The translations under genes were made by a program, and so were the position numbers. The notes beneath the pieces are model-generated. The model ran no database searches, was not told the DNA's origin, and saw nothing but the letters and a program-made list of their open reading frames with translations. Shown here one piece after another: positions 24,590 through 35,663 of a stretch of DNA of 64,000 nucleotides. The DNA lies in assembly GCA_964412015.1 (NCBI GenBank), contig CAYPMO010000006.1, forward strand, positions 54,055 through 118,054, written 5' to 3'. The DNA is from SZUA-318 sp964412015 (GTDB lineage: Bacteria; Gemmatimonadota; Gemmatimonadetes; Longimicrobiales; Gaopeijiaceae). Position 1 is the first letter of the stretch. The number at the start of each line of letters is the position of its first letter.

Positions 24590-27500
24590 ATGTCCGACGG
24601 CATCAAGCGGCGGGACTTCCTGAAAGTCCTCGGCGTCACCGGCGCCGGGGCCACGCTCAGCGGGTGCTCCACGGAGTCCGTGGAGCGCCTCATCCCCTAC
24701 GTGGTCGCGCCCGAGGACATCACACCCGGGGTGGCGACCTGGTACACGACGGTCTGTGACGGTTGCGCCGCTCAGTGCGGCATGTGGGTGCGGACCCGCG
24801 AAGGCCGGGCGGTGAAGGTCGAGGGGAACCCACACCATCCCGTGTCGGGCGGGGCGCTCTGCGCCAAGGGGCATGCCACGCTCCAGCACCTCTACAACCC
24901 CGACCGCTACGCCGGGCCGATGATCCGCGAAGGTGGGGCCCTGCGATCCGCCACCTGGGAAGAGGCGGAAGCGCTTCTGGCGCGGCGCATCCAGGGGGCA
25001 GCGGGCAACGTCCTGTTCGTCACCGGGGCGCTCGGGCCCTCCATGGCCGCACTGGTGGACGGCTTCCTGGGCGCGGTCGGCGGGAGGCGGATCGAGTACG
25101 ACGCGCTCTCGGACGCTCCACTTCGTGCGGCGGCCCGGATCGCATTCGGTGTGGACACGCTCCCGCGCTACGACATCGCGGCGGCGCGCTTCCTGGTCTC
25201 GTTCGGCGCCGACTTCATCGAGAGCGGCGCGTCGCCGGTGGAGCACCAGCGGGCGTTCGCGCGCATGAGCGCCGCGGACGAGCACGGCTCGAAGGGGCGG
25301 TTCGTGTACGCAGGTCCTCGCCTCTCCCTCACCGGGCTCAACGCCGACGAGTGGCTGCCGATCAAGCCCGGCTCCGAGGCGGCGCTCGCGCTCGCCATGG
25401 CCTCGGTGATCGCGGGTAGCGGGGCAGACGTGGGGCCCTACGCCCAGCTTCTGTCGACCTTCGACCTGGCCCGCGCGGCGGAGGTGACGGGCATCGCGGA
25501 GGACGCCATCCGCGAGCTCGCCGAACGGTTCGTCTCCGAAGGACCGGGCCTCGCGATGGGCCCGGGGGTCGGGGGTCACCACCGGGGTGCCACGGGCGCC
25601 AACGTGGCCGTCCTCGTGCTCAACCACGTCGCCGGCAGCGTCGGGCGTACGATCCACCTCGACGGAGGCCCGGCCACGGCGACGCATCCGTACGCCGAGA
25701 TGGCGGACGGGATCGCCGCCATGGCCGCCGGACGGATCGGCGTGGTGATGATCCACGGGACCAACCCGGCCTACTCCCTCCCGCCCGCGGCGGGGTTCGC
25801 GGAAGCCTCCGGCCGCGTGGACTTCAAGGTGTCGTTCGCCTCGGCGCCCGACGAGACGTCGGCCATGGCGGACCTCGTCCTCCCGGACCGTCACTTCCTC
25901 GAGTCGTGGGGCGACTCGTCGCCCCGGCCCGGAATCGTCGCGCTGCGTCAGCCCGTGATGCAGCCCGTGCCGCACTTCGACGCCAAGCAGACTGGCGACG
26001 TGCTCCTCTCGGTCGCGGCGCGGTTGGGACACTCGCTCGGGGGAGCCACGTTCTACGAATACCTGCGAGGCACACACCTCGCGATGCATTCCGGAGACGT
26101 GGCGACGTTCGAGACTGCGTGGCGCGAGGCGCTCAGGAAGGGCGTCGTAGAGCATCCGGTCGAGGAGCCGAGGGCGCGCGGGCTCCTGGCGCCCGACGCG
26201 GGGCCCCTGTTCGACGTTCCCGGTCTGGACGGCGACGGCGACTTCGCGCTGGTCGTCCACCCTTCGGGGCGGTTCGGCGCCGGGGAGTTCTCCAACTCTC
26301 CCTGGATGCAGGAGCTCCCCGACCCGGTCTCGAAGATCGCCTGGCACTCGTGGGTGGAGTTGAATCCGCGCGCCGCGGAGGCCCGCGGGATCCGCGAGGG
26401 CGACATCGTGACCGTGGCGTCGCCGCACGGTGCCATCGAGGTCCCGGTCTGGCTGTACCCCGGCATCCGGGAGGACGTGGTGGCCGTGGCCATGGGCGGC
26501 GGACACACCGACTTCGGCCGATGGGGCACCGGAAAGGGCGCCAACGTCATGGCTCTCCTGCCGGCGGTGGCCGAGCAGCCCTCCGGGGCGCTCGTCACGT
26601 TGGCCACCCGGGTCACGCTCAGACCGACCGGGCGGCGGCAACGCCTGGTCACCAACGAGGGCTCGGACGATCAGCGCGACCGGACGCTCGCCCCGGCCGT
26701 CGCCTTGGCGGACCTGGGTCACGGGACTTCCGGACACGGTGGGGCGGAGCCGGGGCAGGAGGGACATGGCCCTCTGAAGGAGCTCCAGGGCGTGGGTGGG
26801 TTCGTCCCCGTGGACGCCGAGGGTGGAAGGCCCGAGGCGTTCCCCCTGGAGGGTTCGCGCTACGGCGAGTATGAGGACGCCGAGGACAGGGCCCGCTGGG
26901 CGATGGCGATCGACCTCGACAAGTGCACCGGCTGCGGCGCGTGCATCGCGGCCTGCCAGTCGGAGAACAACATCCCCTGGGTCGGCGAGGACCAGGTCCT
27001 CATGGGCCGGGAGATGCACTGGATCCGGCTCGAGCGCTACTACGAGCATGTGGACGCGAACCGGGCGGCGCACCTGGACGTGCGGTTCCTGCCGATGCTC
27101 TGCCAGCACTGCGGCAACGCGCCGTGCGAGCCGGTCTGCCCGGTGTTCGCGACGTACCATACGCCCGAGGGCGTCAACGCCCAGATCTACAACCGCTGCG
27201 TAGGGACGCGGTACTGCGCGAACAACTGCCCGTACAAGGTCCGCGTCTACAATTGGTATGGGTATGCGGACGAGAACATCCCGGAGCCCATGAACTGGCA
27301 GTTCAACCCGGACGTGACGGTCCGGGCGAACGGCGTCATGGAGAAGTGCTCGTTCTGCATGCAGCGGATCCGCGAGGCGGAGAACAAGTCCGTCCTTGAG
27401 GGCCGCGGGAGGGTCCCGGGCGATGGGGAGGTCGTACCGGCCTGCCAGCAGAGCTGCCCCGCCGAGGCGATCGTCTTCGGTAACATCCGTGACCCCAGCT

Positions 27501-27630
27501 CACGCGTGGCCCAGGTGGTCAGGAACGAGCGCACCTATCGGGTGCTGGACGAGCTCCTCAACACCCAGCCCGCCGTGAACTATCTGAAGAAGGTCACGTT
27601 CCACGAGGTGCCTTCCGGAGGGCACGAGTG

Positions 27631-27631
<1 letters not shown>
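24590..27631 (+). CDS. actB: Alternative complex III subunit ActB, molybdopterin-oxidoreductase-like plus iron-sulfur protein fusion
   Basis: The protein has 1013 residues. A Tat signal (KRRDFLKVLGVTGAG) ends with a possible lipobox TLSGC. The ActB1 part (about 40-690) is a molybdopterin-oxidoreductase fold; it begins with a four-cysteine motif CDGCAAQC plus LCAKG 27 residues further on. The ActB2 part (from about 760) is ferredoxin-like with four cysteine groups: CTGCGACIAACQSENN, CQHCGNAPCEPVCP, CVGTRYCANNCPYK and CSFCMQRI with VPACQQSCPAEA. ActB carries electrons from the quinol site to the c-type hemes. AGGAG is 10 bases before the ATG at 24590. Its stop overlaps the actC start (TGATG). 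Confidence 0.93.
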
Positions 27632-28997
<1,366 letters not shown>

Positions 28998-29001
<4 letters not shown>

Positions 29002-29528
29002 GGGCCCCGGGTCACGACACCCTGTTGGCGTCGTACGACTACCTCGACAGCGCGGTGGACGCGATCGAGGGACTGCGCAAGGCCGGATTCGAGACGATCA
29101 CGGCGTACGCGCCCTATCCGGAGCATCATATCGAGGCGGCGCTCGGCTACGGCCAGAGCCCCGTGCGCGTGTTCACGTTGGTGGGAGGTCTCACGGGAGC
29201 GGCCGCGGGGTTCGCGTTCGCGACATGGACGAACATGGACTGGCCGCTCGTGGTCGGCGGCAAGCCGATCGTGTCCATTCCGGCGTTCGTTCCGATCGCG
29301 TTCGAGTTGACCGTGCTGTTCGGAGCGCTGTCCACGGTCGTGGGGTTGTTCATCCTGAGCCGCCTTCCGGCCATCAAGCCGCCGGTGATCTACGATCCGG
29401 AGTTCACGAGCGGGCGTTACGGCGTCTGCGTGGAGGCTCCTCCGGAGCGTCTTCCGGAAGCCCGGAGGATCCTCGAGGCCCAGGAGCCGGTTAAAGTCCA
29501 TGAAGGCACGGAGGCCGTCCATGCGTAA
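28998..29528 (+). CDS. actD: Alternative complex III subunit ActD (DUF3341)
   Basis: The protein has 176 residues. A soluble N-terminal domain (LLASYDYLDSAVDAIEGLRK) is followed by two membrane segments (FTLVGGLTGAAAGFAFATWT and PAFVPIAFELTVLFGALSTV) and a short C-terminal cytoplasmic domain with PEFTSGRYGVCVEAP. This is the DUF3341 layout of ActD. Its role is structural; it contacts ActC and ActF. The start overlaps actC by four bases, and the 3' end overlaps the preferred actE start. Confidence 0.92.
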
Positions 29529-30168
29529 CGCGGTCCGGTGGTCGCGGATGCTCGTGGGCGCGCTCGCGATGACGACGGTCGCGGCCTGCAAGCCGCTGGA
29601 CGACGCGATGGCTCTGGTCTTCGGCCGGACCATGCGGTCGTCGCGCTCGTTCGACCCCTACGAGAACGTGCGGCCCGCTCCGGAGGGCTCGATCTCCTTC
29701 TCGTCGTCGAACTTCCCCCTTGGACCGGGCTCGGTGAACCTGGGAGAGCCCGAGGGCGGAGACGTGGTCCCGTTCACGCAGGCCGACATGGTGCCCATCG
29801 GGACGGGCAACGCGGTCGTGCAGGGCCTGGTGAACCCGTTCGCGATGGGGGACACGGCCGTGTCGGCGCGGGGGAAGGTGCTGTTCGACCGCCATTGCGC
29901 GGTCTGCCACGGAGCCCAGGGCCTGGGGGTGGCGGCGCCCATCGCGAGCAAGCATCCGACGGTGGCGGCCTACAACGTGAACGGGCCGATCGTGGCCGGC
30001 TACACCGACCAGTACATCTACGGAATGATCCGGGTGGGGCGCGGCCTGATGCCGAGCTACGGATCCCGCATGCCGCACTACGACCGGTGGAGGATCGTGA
30101 ACTACGTCCGGCAGCTCCAGATCGAGGCCGGGAGCCTGTCGCGGACGCAACAGGACGGGGGGATCTGA
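29521..30168 (+). CDS. actE: Alternative complex III subunit ActE, monoheme cytochrome c lipoprotein
   Basis: The protein has 215 residues. A lipoprotein signal ends in TTVAAC (Cys22). One heme motif, CAVCH, lies in LFDRHCAVCHGAQGLGVAAP; the likely Met ligand is in GLMPSYGSRMPHYDRW. ActE is the mobile-side cytochrome of the complex, giving electrons to the terminal oxidase. GGAGG is seven bases before the ATG at 29521. This gives an eight-base overlap with actD and a normal signal length; the ATG at 29500 would add seven residues. Confidence 0.92.
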   Translation: MRNAVRWSRMLVGALAMTTVAACKPLDDAMALVFGRTMRSSRSFDPYENVRPAPEGSISFSSSNFPLGPGSVNLGEPEGGDVVPFTQADMVPIGTGNAVVQGLVNPFAMGDTAVSARGKVLFDRHCAVCHGAQGLGVAAPIASKHPTVAAYNVNGPIVAGYTDQYIYGMIRVGRGLMPSYGSRMPHYDRWRIVNYVRQLQIEAGSLSRTQQDGGI

Positions 30169-30169
30169 C

Positions 30170-31480
30170 ATGGCCCACGTCCATTACCCCGGCGAGATCC
30201 CGATCCGATATCTGCCACGGTCGAGACGGGTCGTGACGTTGACCAGCGCGTTGTTCGTGGTGGGCCTGATCGGTTTCGTCGTCCGCCTTGTCCAGGACCC
30301 GACCTCCGCCTGGGTCTCGTACGTCGCCAACTGGCTGTTCTTCACGAGCATCTCGATCGGGGCCGTCCTGCTGGCGGTGGCGGCTTGGATCACGAAGGCC
30401 AGGTGGAACTGGTCGGTGCGGAGGGTCAGTCAGGCCATGGCGGCCTTCCTGCCCGTGTCGTTCGTGCTCCTGTTGCCGATGCTCACGCTCAGGGAGGAGT
30501 ATTTCCCGTGGATCGGGATGATGGCCGACGACCCGATCGTCCAGAAGAAGGCGGCATATCTGAACGTCCCGTTCCTGGTCTCGCGGAACGTGGTCGGCGT
30601 GGCGCTGCTGTTCGGCATGGCGCTCTGGTTCGTATATCTGGCCGTCCGCCCCGACATGGGCCTGGTGGCCGGGTCGGGCGAGCACGACGAGGGACGCCGG
30701 AGCTGGCGGGACATGCTCATGCAGGGATGGATGGGCCAGGAGCAGGAGGAAGTCAGCAGTTACAAGCGCATGACCACCCTGGCTCCGGCGTTCGCGCTGA
30801 TGTACGCGGTGGTGATGACGATCATCGCCTACGACTGGGCGATGAGCCTCGAGCCGCACTGGGGCAGCACGATGTTCGGCCCCTGGTTCTTCATGGGGGC
30901 GTTCTGGGGCGGTATCGCGGCCACCGCGGTCTGGAGCATGTATCTCCGGACGAAGGACAAGGACCTCGAGCACGCGATCGCTCTCCAGCAGCGCCACGAC
31001 CTCGGGAAGCTGGCCTTCGCGTTCACGGTCTTCTGGACCTATCTGTTCTTCTCGCAGTACCTGGTGATCTGGTACGGCAAGCTCCCCTGGGAGCAGGCCT
31101 GGATCATCCGGCGCTCCGAGGGGGCCTGGGGCACGTACTCGGCGCTCGTGATCGTGCTCTGCTTCGTGGTCCCGTTCGCCGGGCTCCTCGGGCGGAAGGC
31201 AAAGCTGAAGCCGGCGTTGCTCGCGCTCTTCTCCGTCGTCATCCTCGTGGGGCTCTGGCTCGAGCGGTACGGCATGGTCGCGCCCTCGCTCCACCACCAG
31301 GGCGAGCCCGTGTTCACGATCTGGTATCCGCTCATCGGGCTCATGTTCCTGGGGCCGTGGATCGCGTCGGTGCGGTGGTTCCTCTCGACGTTCCCGGCGC
31401 TCCAGGTGTGGCAGCCGATGGTGGATCCGGAGGCGCTCGAGTCGGAGCGGGCGGAGCACCATGAGGTGACGGCGCGCTGA
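30170..31480 (+). CDS. actF: Alternative complex III subunit ActF, NrfD-like membrane protein
   Basis: The protein has 436 residues with about ten predicted membrane segments, for example LTSALFVVGLIGFVVRLVQD and LAFAFTVFWTYLFFSQYLVI. It is the diverged second NrfD-like subunit of the complex, homologous to ActC. Characteristic stretches are TIIAYDWAMSLEPHWGSTMF and QYLVIWYGKLPWE. The gene starts two bases after actE and is the last canonical act gene. No cytochrome oxidase genes follow in this window, so the oxidase partner is encoded elsewhere. Confidence 0.92.
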   Translation: MAHVHYPGEIPIRYLPRSRRVVTLTSALFVVGLIGFVVRLVQDPTSAWVSYVANWLFFTSISIGAVLLAVAAWITKARWNWSVRRVSQAMAAFLPVSFVLLLPMLTLREEYFPWIGMMADDPIVQKKAAYLNVPFLVSRNVVGVALLFGMALWFVYLAVRPDMGLVAGSGEHDEGRRSWRDMLMQGWMGQEQEEVSSYKRMTTLAPAFALMYAVVMTIIAYDWAMSLEPHWGSTMFGPWFFMGAFWGGIAATAVWSMYLRTKDKDLEHAIALQQRHDLGKLAFAFTVFWTYLFFSQYLVIWYGKLPWEQAWIIRRSEGAWGTYSALVIVLCFVVPFAGLLGRKAKLKPALLALFSVVILVGLWLERYGMVAPSLHHQGEPVFTIWYPLIGLMFLGPWIASVRWFLSTFPALQVWQPMVDPEALESERAEHHEVTAR

Positions 31481-31577
31481 CCGCGCGCCCGTAGTCGCGG
31501 TGCCCGTTTCGGCGGCCACGAGGATATGGCGGGGGCGAAGGAGATATCCCTTCCACGCCCGACCTACTCGAGACTCC

Positions 31578-32018
31578 GTGACCTGGTCTCGCTCGACCGC
31601 CTTGCTCGCCGTCCTGCTCGCTGCCGCCTCGTGCTCCTGCTCCGACCGCCGCGGCGCGGTGGGCTCCTCGGTGACCGTCCACCTGGCCGTGCCGGTCACG
31701 ATGGAGCTGCCGCCGCTTCCGAACAGCCCGTCGCAACTCCGCGTGATCCAGCACGGCCTCGAGCCGGGATCGAGGCCGCGGATCGGCGAGTGCGCGGTCC
31801 TGGTGCTCGACCCGGTCAACCACGTCTCCTGGCGGATCGAGGCCTCGCAGACGTGGGAATCCACCGAGACGCGCGCCGACACGGCGTTCGTGCGTCACAC
31901 CGCGATCGGTGACTACGTGCCGGCCACACTGGAACCGTACGGCATGTCGCCGGGGCAGGTGGTCCGCGTGGACTGCGCCGCGTACGGCGTCCTCGGGCTC
32001 GCTAAGTCGGGGGGCTGA
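31578..32018 (+). CDS. Putative lipoprotein of unknown function after actF
   Basis: The predicted product has 146 residues if translation starts at the GTG at 31578. This start places MTWSRSTALLAVLLAAASC in front as a lipoprotein signal with a reasonable lipobox. The mature part is beta-rich (VTVHLAVPVTMELPPLP; HVSWRIEASQTWEST; VPATLEPYGMSPGQVVRVDC) with no family I recognise. The open frame begins upstream at 31500, but those residues look non-coding. It lies 97 bases after actF on the same strand, so cotranscription is possible but not shown. Confidence 0.55.
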   Translation: MTWSRSTALLAVLLAAASCSCSDRRGAVGSSVTVHLAVPVTMELPPLPNSPSQLRVIQHGLEPGSRPRIGECAVLVLDPVNHVSWRIEASQTWESTETRADTAFVRHTAIGDYVPATLEPYGMSPGQVVRVDCAAYGVLGLAKSGG

Positions 32019-32266
32019 GAGCACCGCGCGACCTCGCTGCCGCAGGCAGGCGGAGGCGCGGGGGATTCCCCTCGGAGCAGCGCAGCCGTGGCCCGCGAAC
32101 GAGCGCGGACGCAGCGAGGCGGAGCCGAGCGAGGACGCGCGGTGAGATGCCCGCGAACCGGCAGGAAGGGCAAGACGCAGACGACCCGACGAACGCGATT
32201 CGGCGGAGTCGCGGAGGGGGGAACCCCCCGTGCCTCCGCTATAGCCGGCAGCAATCCCCGCGCGCC
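32019..32266. other. Gene-free GC-rich spacer with repeated GCGAG/GCGGAG words and a hairpin
   Basis: These 248 bases lie between the convergent lipoprotein and cyclodeaminase-like genes. They are rich in repeated words such as GGCGGAG, GAGCGCGGACG and GCGAGGACGCG, which may fold. I see no convincing reading frame with a ribosome-binding site. Confidence 0.45.
32211..32239. terminator. Convergent hairpin GCGGAG(G5)...(C5)CTCCGC
   Basis: GCGGAG pairs with CTCCGC, and inside it a run of G pairs with a run of C. The site is between converging genes (lipoprotein on plus, cyclodeaminase-like on minus) and could end transcripts from both sides. No T-run is present. Confidence 0.45.
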
Positions 32267-33241
32267 CTACGGCTCCAGCCGCACCCCCACCCCCCGCTCT
32301 ACCGCCCGCTCGTAGAGGATCCGCGCGGTCGCCACGTCTTCGATCGCCAGCCCCAGGTTCATGCTCATCGTACGCTGCTCGGACGACGTGCGGCCCGGCT
32401 TTTCGCCCGCGACGATCTCACCCAGCTCGGCATAGGGCTCGGGTGTGCGCGCGAAGTAGCCGACGTCGCGATAGTACGTCATCTGGGCCGTGTCGTCGGT
32501 GGCGAACAGGTCCACCTCCGCGAGCGCCTCGGGCGTCCAGTACGAGTCGAAGTCCACCGCGCTCGCGAACGCGCCCTGCGCGAGCCAACCGGCGGGGATC
32601 GTCGGTGTGGGATGCTTCAGGATCGGGCCGCTCGTCACGACGAGGTCCATCTCGCGCACGGCGTCCTCCGGGCTGCCCACCGCCACGACGTCCAGACCAA
32701 GCTTGGCGCGCATCTCCTCGGCGTAGAGTGTGGCGCGCTCCGGCACGATATCGTAGGCGTGCACGCGCGTGAGTCGGAACACGCAGGAGAGCGCCTCGAG
32801 GTTCGTACGGCCCTGGACGCCGCAGGCGAGGATACCGGCCGTGGTCGAGTCCGGACGGGCCAGACGCTTGGCGGCCACGGCGGTCGCGGCGCCGGTACGA
32901 GCCCCGGTGATCCACGTGCAGTCCATGACCGCCAGCGGAAACCCGGTCTGGACGTCGTTCAGCACGAACAGCCCGGCGATGTACGGCAGGCCGCGCGCCT
33001 GGTTCTGTGGAAAGCCGGACACCCACTTGAGCCCGGCCGCACCCATGCCCTTCAGGTAGGCGGGCATCGCGTGGATGAACGAATCGGGCGCGGGGTGCAC
33101 GCCGGGCTTCGGAGGCATCTCCGCCGTGCCCGTGCCCTTCTCGCGGAACGCTCCTTCGACCGCTGCGATCACGTCGGTCATGGGGAGGGCCAACGACTCC
33201 ACGTCCCGGCGCGAGAGATAGAGCAATGACGGCTCGGCCAT
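32267..33241 (-). CDS. Ornithine cyclodeaminase / mu-crystallin family protein
   Basis: The protein has 324 residues. It begins LLYLSRRDVESLALPMTDVI, typical of the family. The conserved substrate-side block is GAAGLKWVSGFPQNQARGLP, with GARTGAATAVAAKRLARPDS before the NAD-binding fold (GILACGVQGRTNLEAL). The Rossmann GxGxxG appears as GCGVQG-like (ACGVQG). Members include ornithine cyclodeaminase, alanine dehydrogenase and ketimine reductases; the choice among them cannot be made from sequence alone. It is the last gene of a minus-strand run and starts nine bases after the histidinol-phosphatase-like gene. Confidence 0.87.
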   Translation of the reverse strand: MAEPSLLYLSRRDVESLALPMTDVIAAVEGAFREKGTGTAEMPPKPGVHPAPDSFIHAMPAYLKGMGAAGLKWVSGFPQNQARGLPYIAGLFVLNDVQTGFPLAVMDCTWITGARTGAATAVAAKRLARPDSTTAGILACGVQGRTNLEALSCVFRLTRVHAYDIVPERATLYAEEMRAKLGLDVVAVGSPEDAVREMDLVVTSGPILKHPTPTIPAGWLAQGAFASAVDFDSYWTPEALAEVDLFATDDTAQMTYYRDVGYFARTPEPYAELGEIVAGEKPGRTSSEQRTMSMNLGLAIEDVATARILYERAVERGVGVRLEP

Positions 33242-33250
33242 GGGTACCCC

Positions 33251-34027
33251 TCAGGATCGAAGCAGCTCCAGCACCTCGGTGTGCAGAGCTCCGTTCGTGC
33301 TTACCGCCGACGTGCCGTGGATCGTCTGGACGCCGTCCCTGGTCGTGAAGCTGCCCCCGGCCTCGGTGATGATCGGAAGGAAGGGCGCCGAGTCCCAGGA
33401 GTGCATGACGGGGTCCACCATCACCTCGGCCCGGCCCGTGGCCACGAGCGCGTGCCCGTAGCAGTCGCCCCACCCGCGCACGGTGCCCGCGCGTGCCTGG
33501 AGCGCCGCCCAGCCCGGGTCCTGCGCCACGGCTCGGGACGAGGTCGTGAGCACGAGCGCCTCGTCCAGCCGCGCCACGGGCGAGACCCGGCACGGCGTCC
33601 CGTTCCAGGTACAACCGCGGCCGACGCCCGCCGCGACCGTCTCCTCGAGGGCCGGAAAACGCGCCACGCCGACGGCGGGCGCACCGTCCACCTCGACGCC
33701 GATCAGCACGCCGAACAGCGGCACCCCCCGCATGAACGAGCGCGTGCCGTCGATGGGGTCGAGGATCCAACGGACCCGGGCCCCCGGGTTGGTCTCGCCG
33801 GACTCCTCGCCGAGGACAGCGTGGCCGGGGTACCGTTCGGCGATGAGCTCTCGGAGGAGCGCCTCCGTCTCCCTGTCCGCGATCGTCACCGGGCTGCCGT
33901 CGCTCTTGGAGGCGTAGTCCACGGTGTGCCCGAAGAAGCGGAGCGTGTGGTCTCCAGCGGCGGTCGCGATGCCGACCGCGAAGGCCAGCAACTCTTCGAT
34001 CTCGGCAGCGGAAGGGCTCGGCGGCAT
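33251..34027 (-). CDS. hisN: Histidinol-phosphatase-like inositol monophosphatase family enzyme
   Basis: The protein has 258 residues, normal for the family. Metal and phosphate motifs are LGEESGETN, WILDPIDGTRSFMRGVPLFG and WDSAPFLPIITEAGG. The WGDCYGHALVATGRAEVMVD stretch is typical of the HisN-type histidinol-phosphate phosphatase branch, which removes phosphate from histidinol phosphate in histidine synthesis. No other his genes are nearby, so inositol or nucleotide phosphatase activity remains possible. It begins nine bases downstream of the GGDEF gene's stop. Confidence 0.85.
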   Translation of the reverse strand: MPPSPSAAEIEELLAFAVGIATAAGDHTLRFFGHTVDYASKSDGSPVTIADRETEALLRELIAERYPGHAVLGEESGETNPGARVRWILDPIDGTRSFMRGVPLFGVLIGVEVDGAPAVGVARFPALEETVAAGVGRGCTWNGTPCRVSPVARLDEALVLTTSSRAVAQDPGWAALQARAGTVRGWGDCYGHALVATGRAEVMVDPVMHSWDSAPFLPIITEAGGSFTTRDGVQTIHGTSAVSTNGALHTEVLELLRS

Positions 34028-34036
34028 GTGCGTCCG

Positions 34037-35557
34037 TCAGGACGCCGCCGCGCGGCGGTTCTTCTGTCTGCGTGCCTTCACCCGGTACATGTCCGAGTCG
34101 GCGGCGGAGACGATATCGTCCGTGGTCTTCATCGAGGCCCGGTCGAACTCGGCCAGCCCGATGCTGACCGAGACGCCCGTGGGTCCCAGAATCGGATCCT
34201 TGCGGACACGATCCACGACGCGCTTGATGTACAGACGGGCTCCGTCGAGATCCGCGTCGGACAGGACGGACACGAACTCGTCGCCTCCGAAACGGGCGAC
34301 GAGGTTCATCGCCCGGTTCTCCTCGTCGAGGATCTGGGCGAAGGCGCGCAGGATGTCGTCGCCGACCACGTGCCCGCGGGTGTCGTTGATGCGCTTGAAG
34401 TCGTCCACGTCGAACACGACCACCACGAGCGACCGGCCACGCCGGGCCGCGGCGACCTCCTTGTCCAGATGGATCTGGAGGCGCCGGCGGTTCGGAAGAC
34501 CCGTCAAGGGATCGGTCAGGGACAGCGCCTGGAGGCTCGAGTGCAGGCGCGCATTCTCCAACGCGACCGAGGCCTGGCTTGCCAGGCGTTGGAGCACGCC
34601 GATGTCATCGTCCGTGAAATGCCGGCGCCGACGGCTTCCGGCGCTGAGGATGCCGGCGAGCCGTCCACCCACCAGCAGTGGCGCCGCGAATCCGGATCCT
34701 GACTGCAGATGAGGTCGGACATGCTCCGGGACGAGGGGGCTCGCGGCGAGGTCGTCGACGGCCACCGGTACCTTGTCCCGGGCGAGCCTGTCGGCCAGCT
34801 CGCCGGTCAGGTCCAAGGTGAGTCCCACGGGCAACATGCTCTCGCCCCGGGACTCCGCGACGACCGCCGAGTATCCCGTGGGTCCTTCGCACAGCCACAC
34901 GGAGGCGCCGTCCACGTTCAGGGCGTCGGTGACGGCGTCGATCACCTTGCCGAGCACTTCCTTGGGGTCCAACGAGCTCGAGAGGGCGCGCCCGATCTCC
35001 TCGATCCTCTCGGCCTCGCGCCTGCGGCGCTCGATCTCCGCGATGTGGGCGGCGTTGTCCATGGCCACGGCGGCCACGTCGGCGATGCCCTGGAGGAGGT
35101 CGAGGTCGTCCTGGTTGTAGGCGTTCGGTTCGTAGCTCTGTGCGCTGATCGCCCCCAGCAGGCGACCCTTGTGGACCAACGGCGCCGAGACGGCGGACCG
35201 GGTCACGTCCGAGTCGTCGTCGCCGAGGTACATCAGGGAGAGGTCGTTCAGGCGGTCCTTCACGAGCACGGGTCGGCCCGTGCGCAGCACCGCGGACTCC
35301 GAGCCGCGGTACGCGATCTCGACGAGACGCTTCTCCCCTCGGTCGGCGAAGTAGACGATCGTCGCCTCGTCCCAGGCGGGATCGTAGCGGGACACGTAGA
35401 AGCCGGATGCCTCCAGGACGCGCGCCGTCTCACGGTGAATGGCGGCGTACAGCTCGTCCGAGCTGAGCGTGCCGGCCAGCGTACGACCGATGTCGAGGAG
35501 CACGCGATAGCGGTCCCCGACACTCGAACGGGCCGTCCGGGCGTCCTGTGCCGGCAT
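34037..35557 (-). CDS. Cytoplasmic diguanylate cyclase with two GAF domains
   Basis: The protein has 506 residues. Two GAF sensor domains (about 20-170 and 190-340) precede a GGDEF domain (from about 350). The first ends near AVAMDNAAHIAEIERRRREA, a linker helix that is often a signalling coiled coil; the second has LVGGRLAGILSAGSRRRRHF. The catalytic motif VARFGGDEFVSVLSD is intact, so c-di-GMP synthesis is likely. The usual inhibitory RxxD five residues upstream reads RAMN, so product inhibition may be weak. There is no signal peptide. The ATG at 35557 is preferred over an upstream in-frame start at 35656, whose added residues look non-coding. Confidence 0.88.
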   Translation of the reverse strand: MPAQDARTARSSVGDRYRVLLDIGRTLAGTLSSDELYAAIHRETARVLEASGFYVSRYDPAWDEATIVYFADRGEKRLVEIAYRGSESAVLRTGRPVLVKDRLNDLSLMYLGDDDSDVTRSAVSAPLVHKGRLLGAISAQSYEPNAYNQDDLDLLQGIADVAAVAMDNAAHIAEIERRRREAERIEEIGRALSSSLDPKEVLGKVIDAVTDALNVDGASVWLCEGPTGYSAVVAESRGESMLPVGLTLDLTGELADRLARDKVPVAVDDLAASPLVPEHVRPHLQSGSGFAAPLLVGGRLAGILSAGSRRRRHFTDDDIGVLQRLASQASVALENARLHSSLQALSLTDPLTGLPNRRRLQIHLDKEVAAARRGRSLVVVVFDVDDFKRINDTRGHVVGDDILRAFAQILDEENRAMNLVARFGGDEFVSVLSDADLDGARLYIKRVVDRVRKDPILGPTGVSVSIGLAEFDRASMKTTDDIVSAADSDMYRVKARRQKNRRAAAS

Positions 35558-35663
35558 GAAACGTACTCTCGTAGAGCCCGCGCCCTGGGGGGGCGGAGCA
35601 GTAGGCGGTTCTCCGTTTGGCCCCAAGATACGGAGCGGCTCGGGCCGGAACAACAAATAATTG

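Noticed and set aside
24473..27160. An 895-residue minus-strand open frame opposite actB
   Set aside because: Antisense to a strongly conserved gene with intact cysteine motifs; the frame itself is low-complexity.
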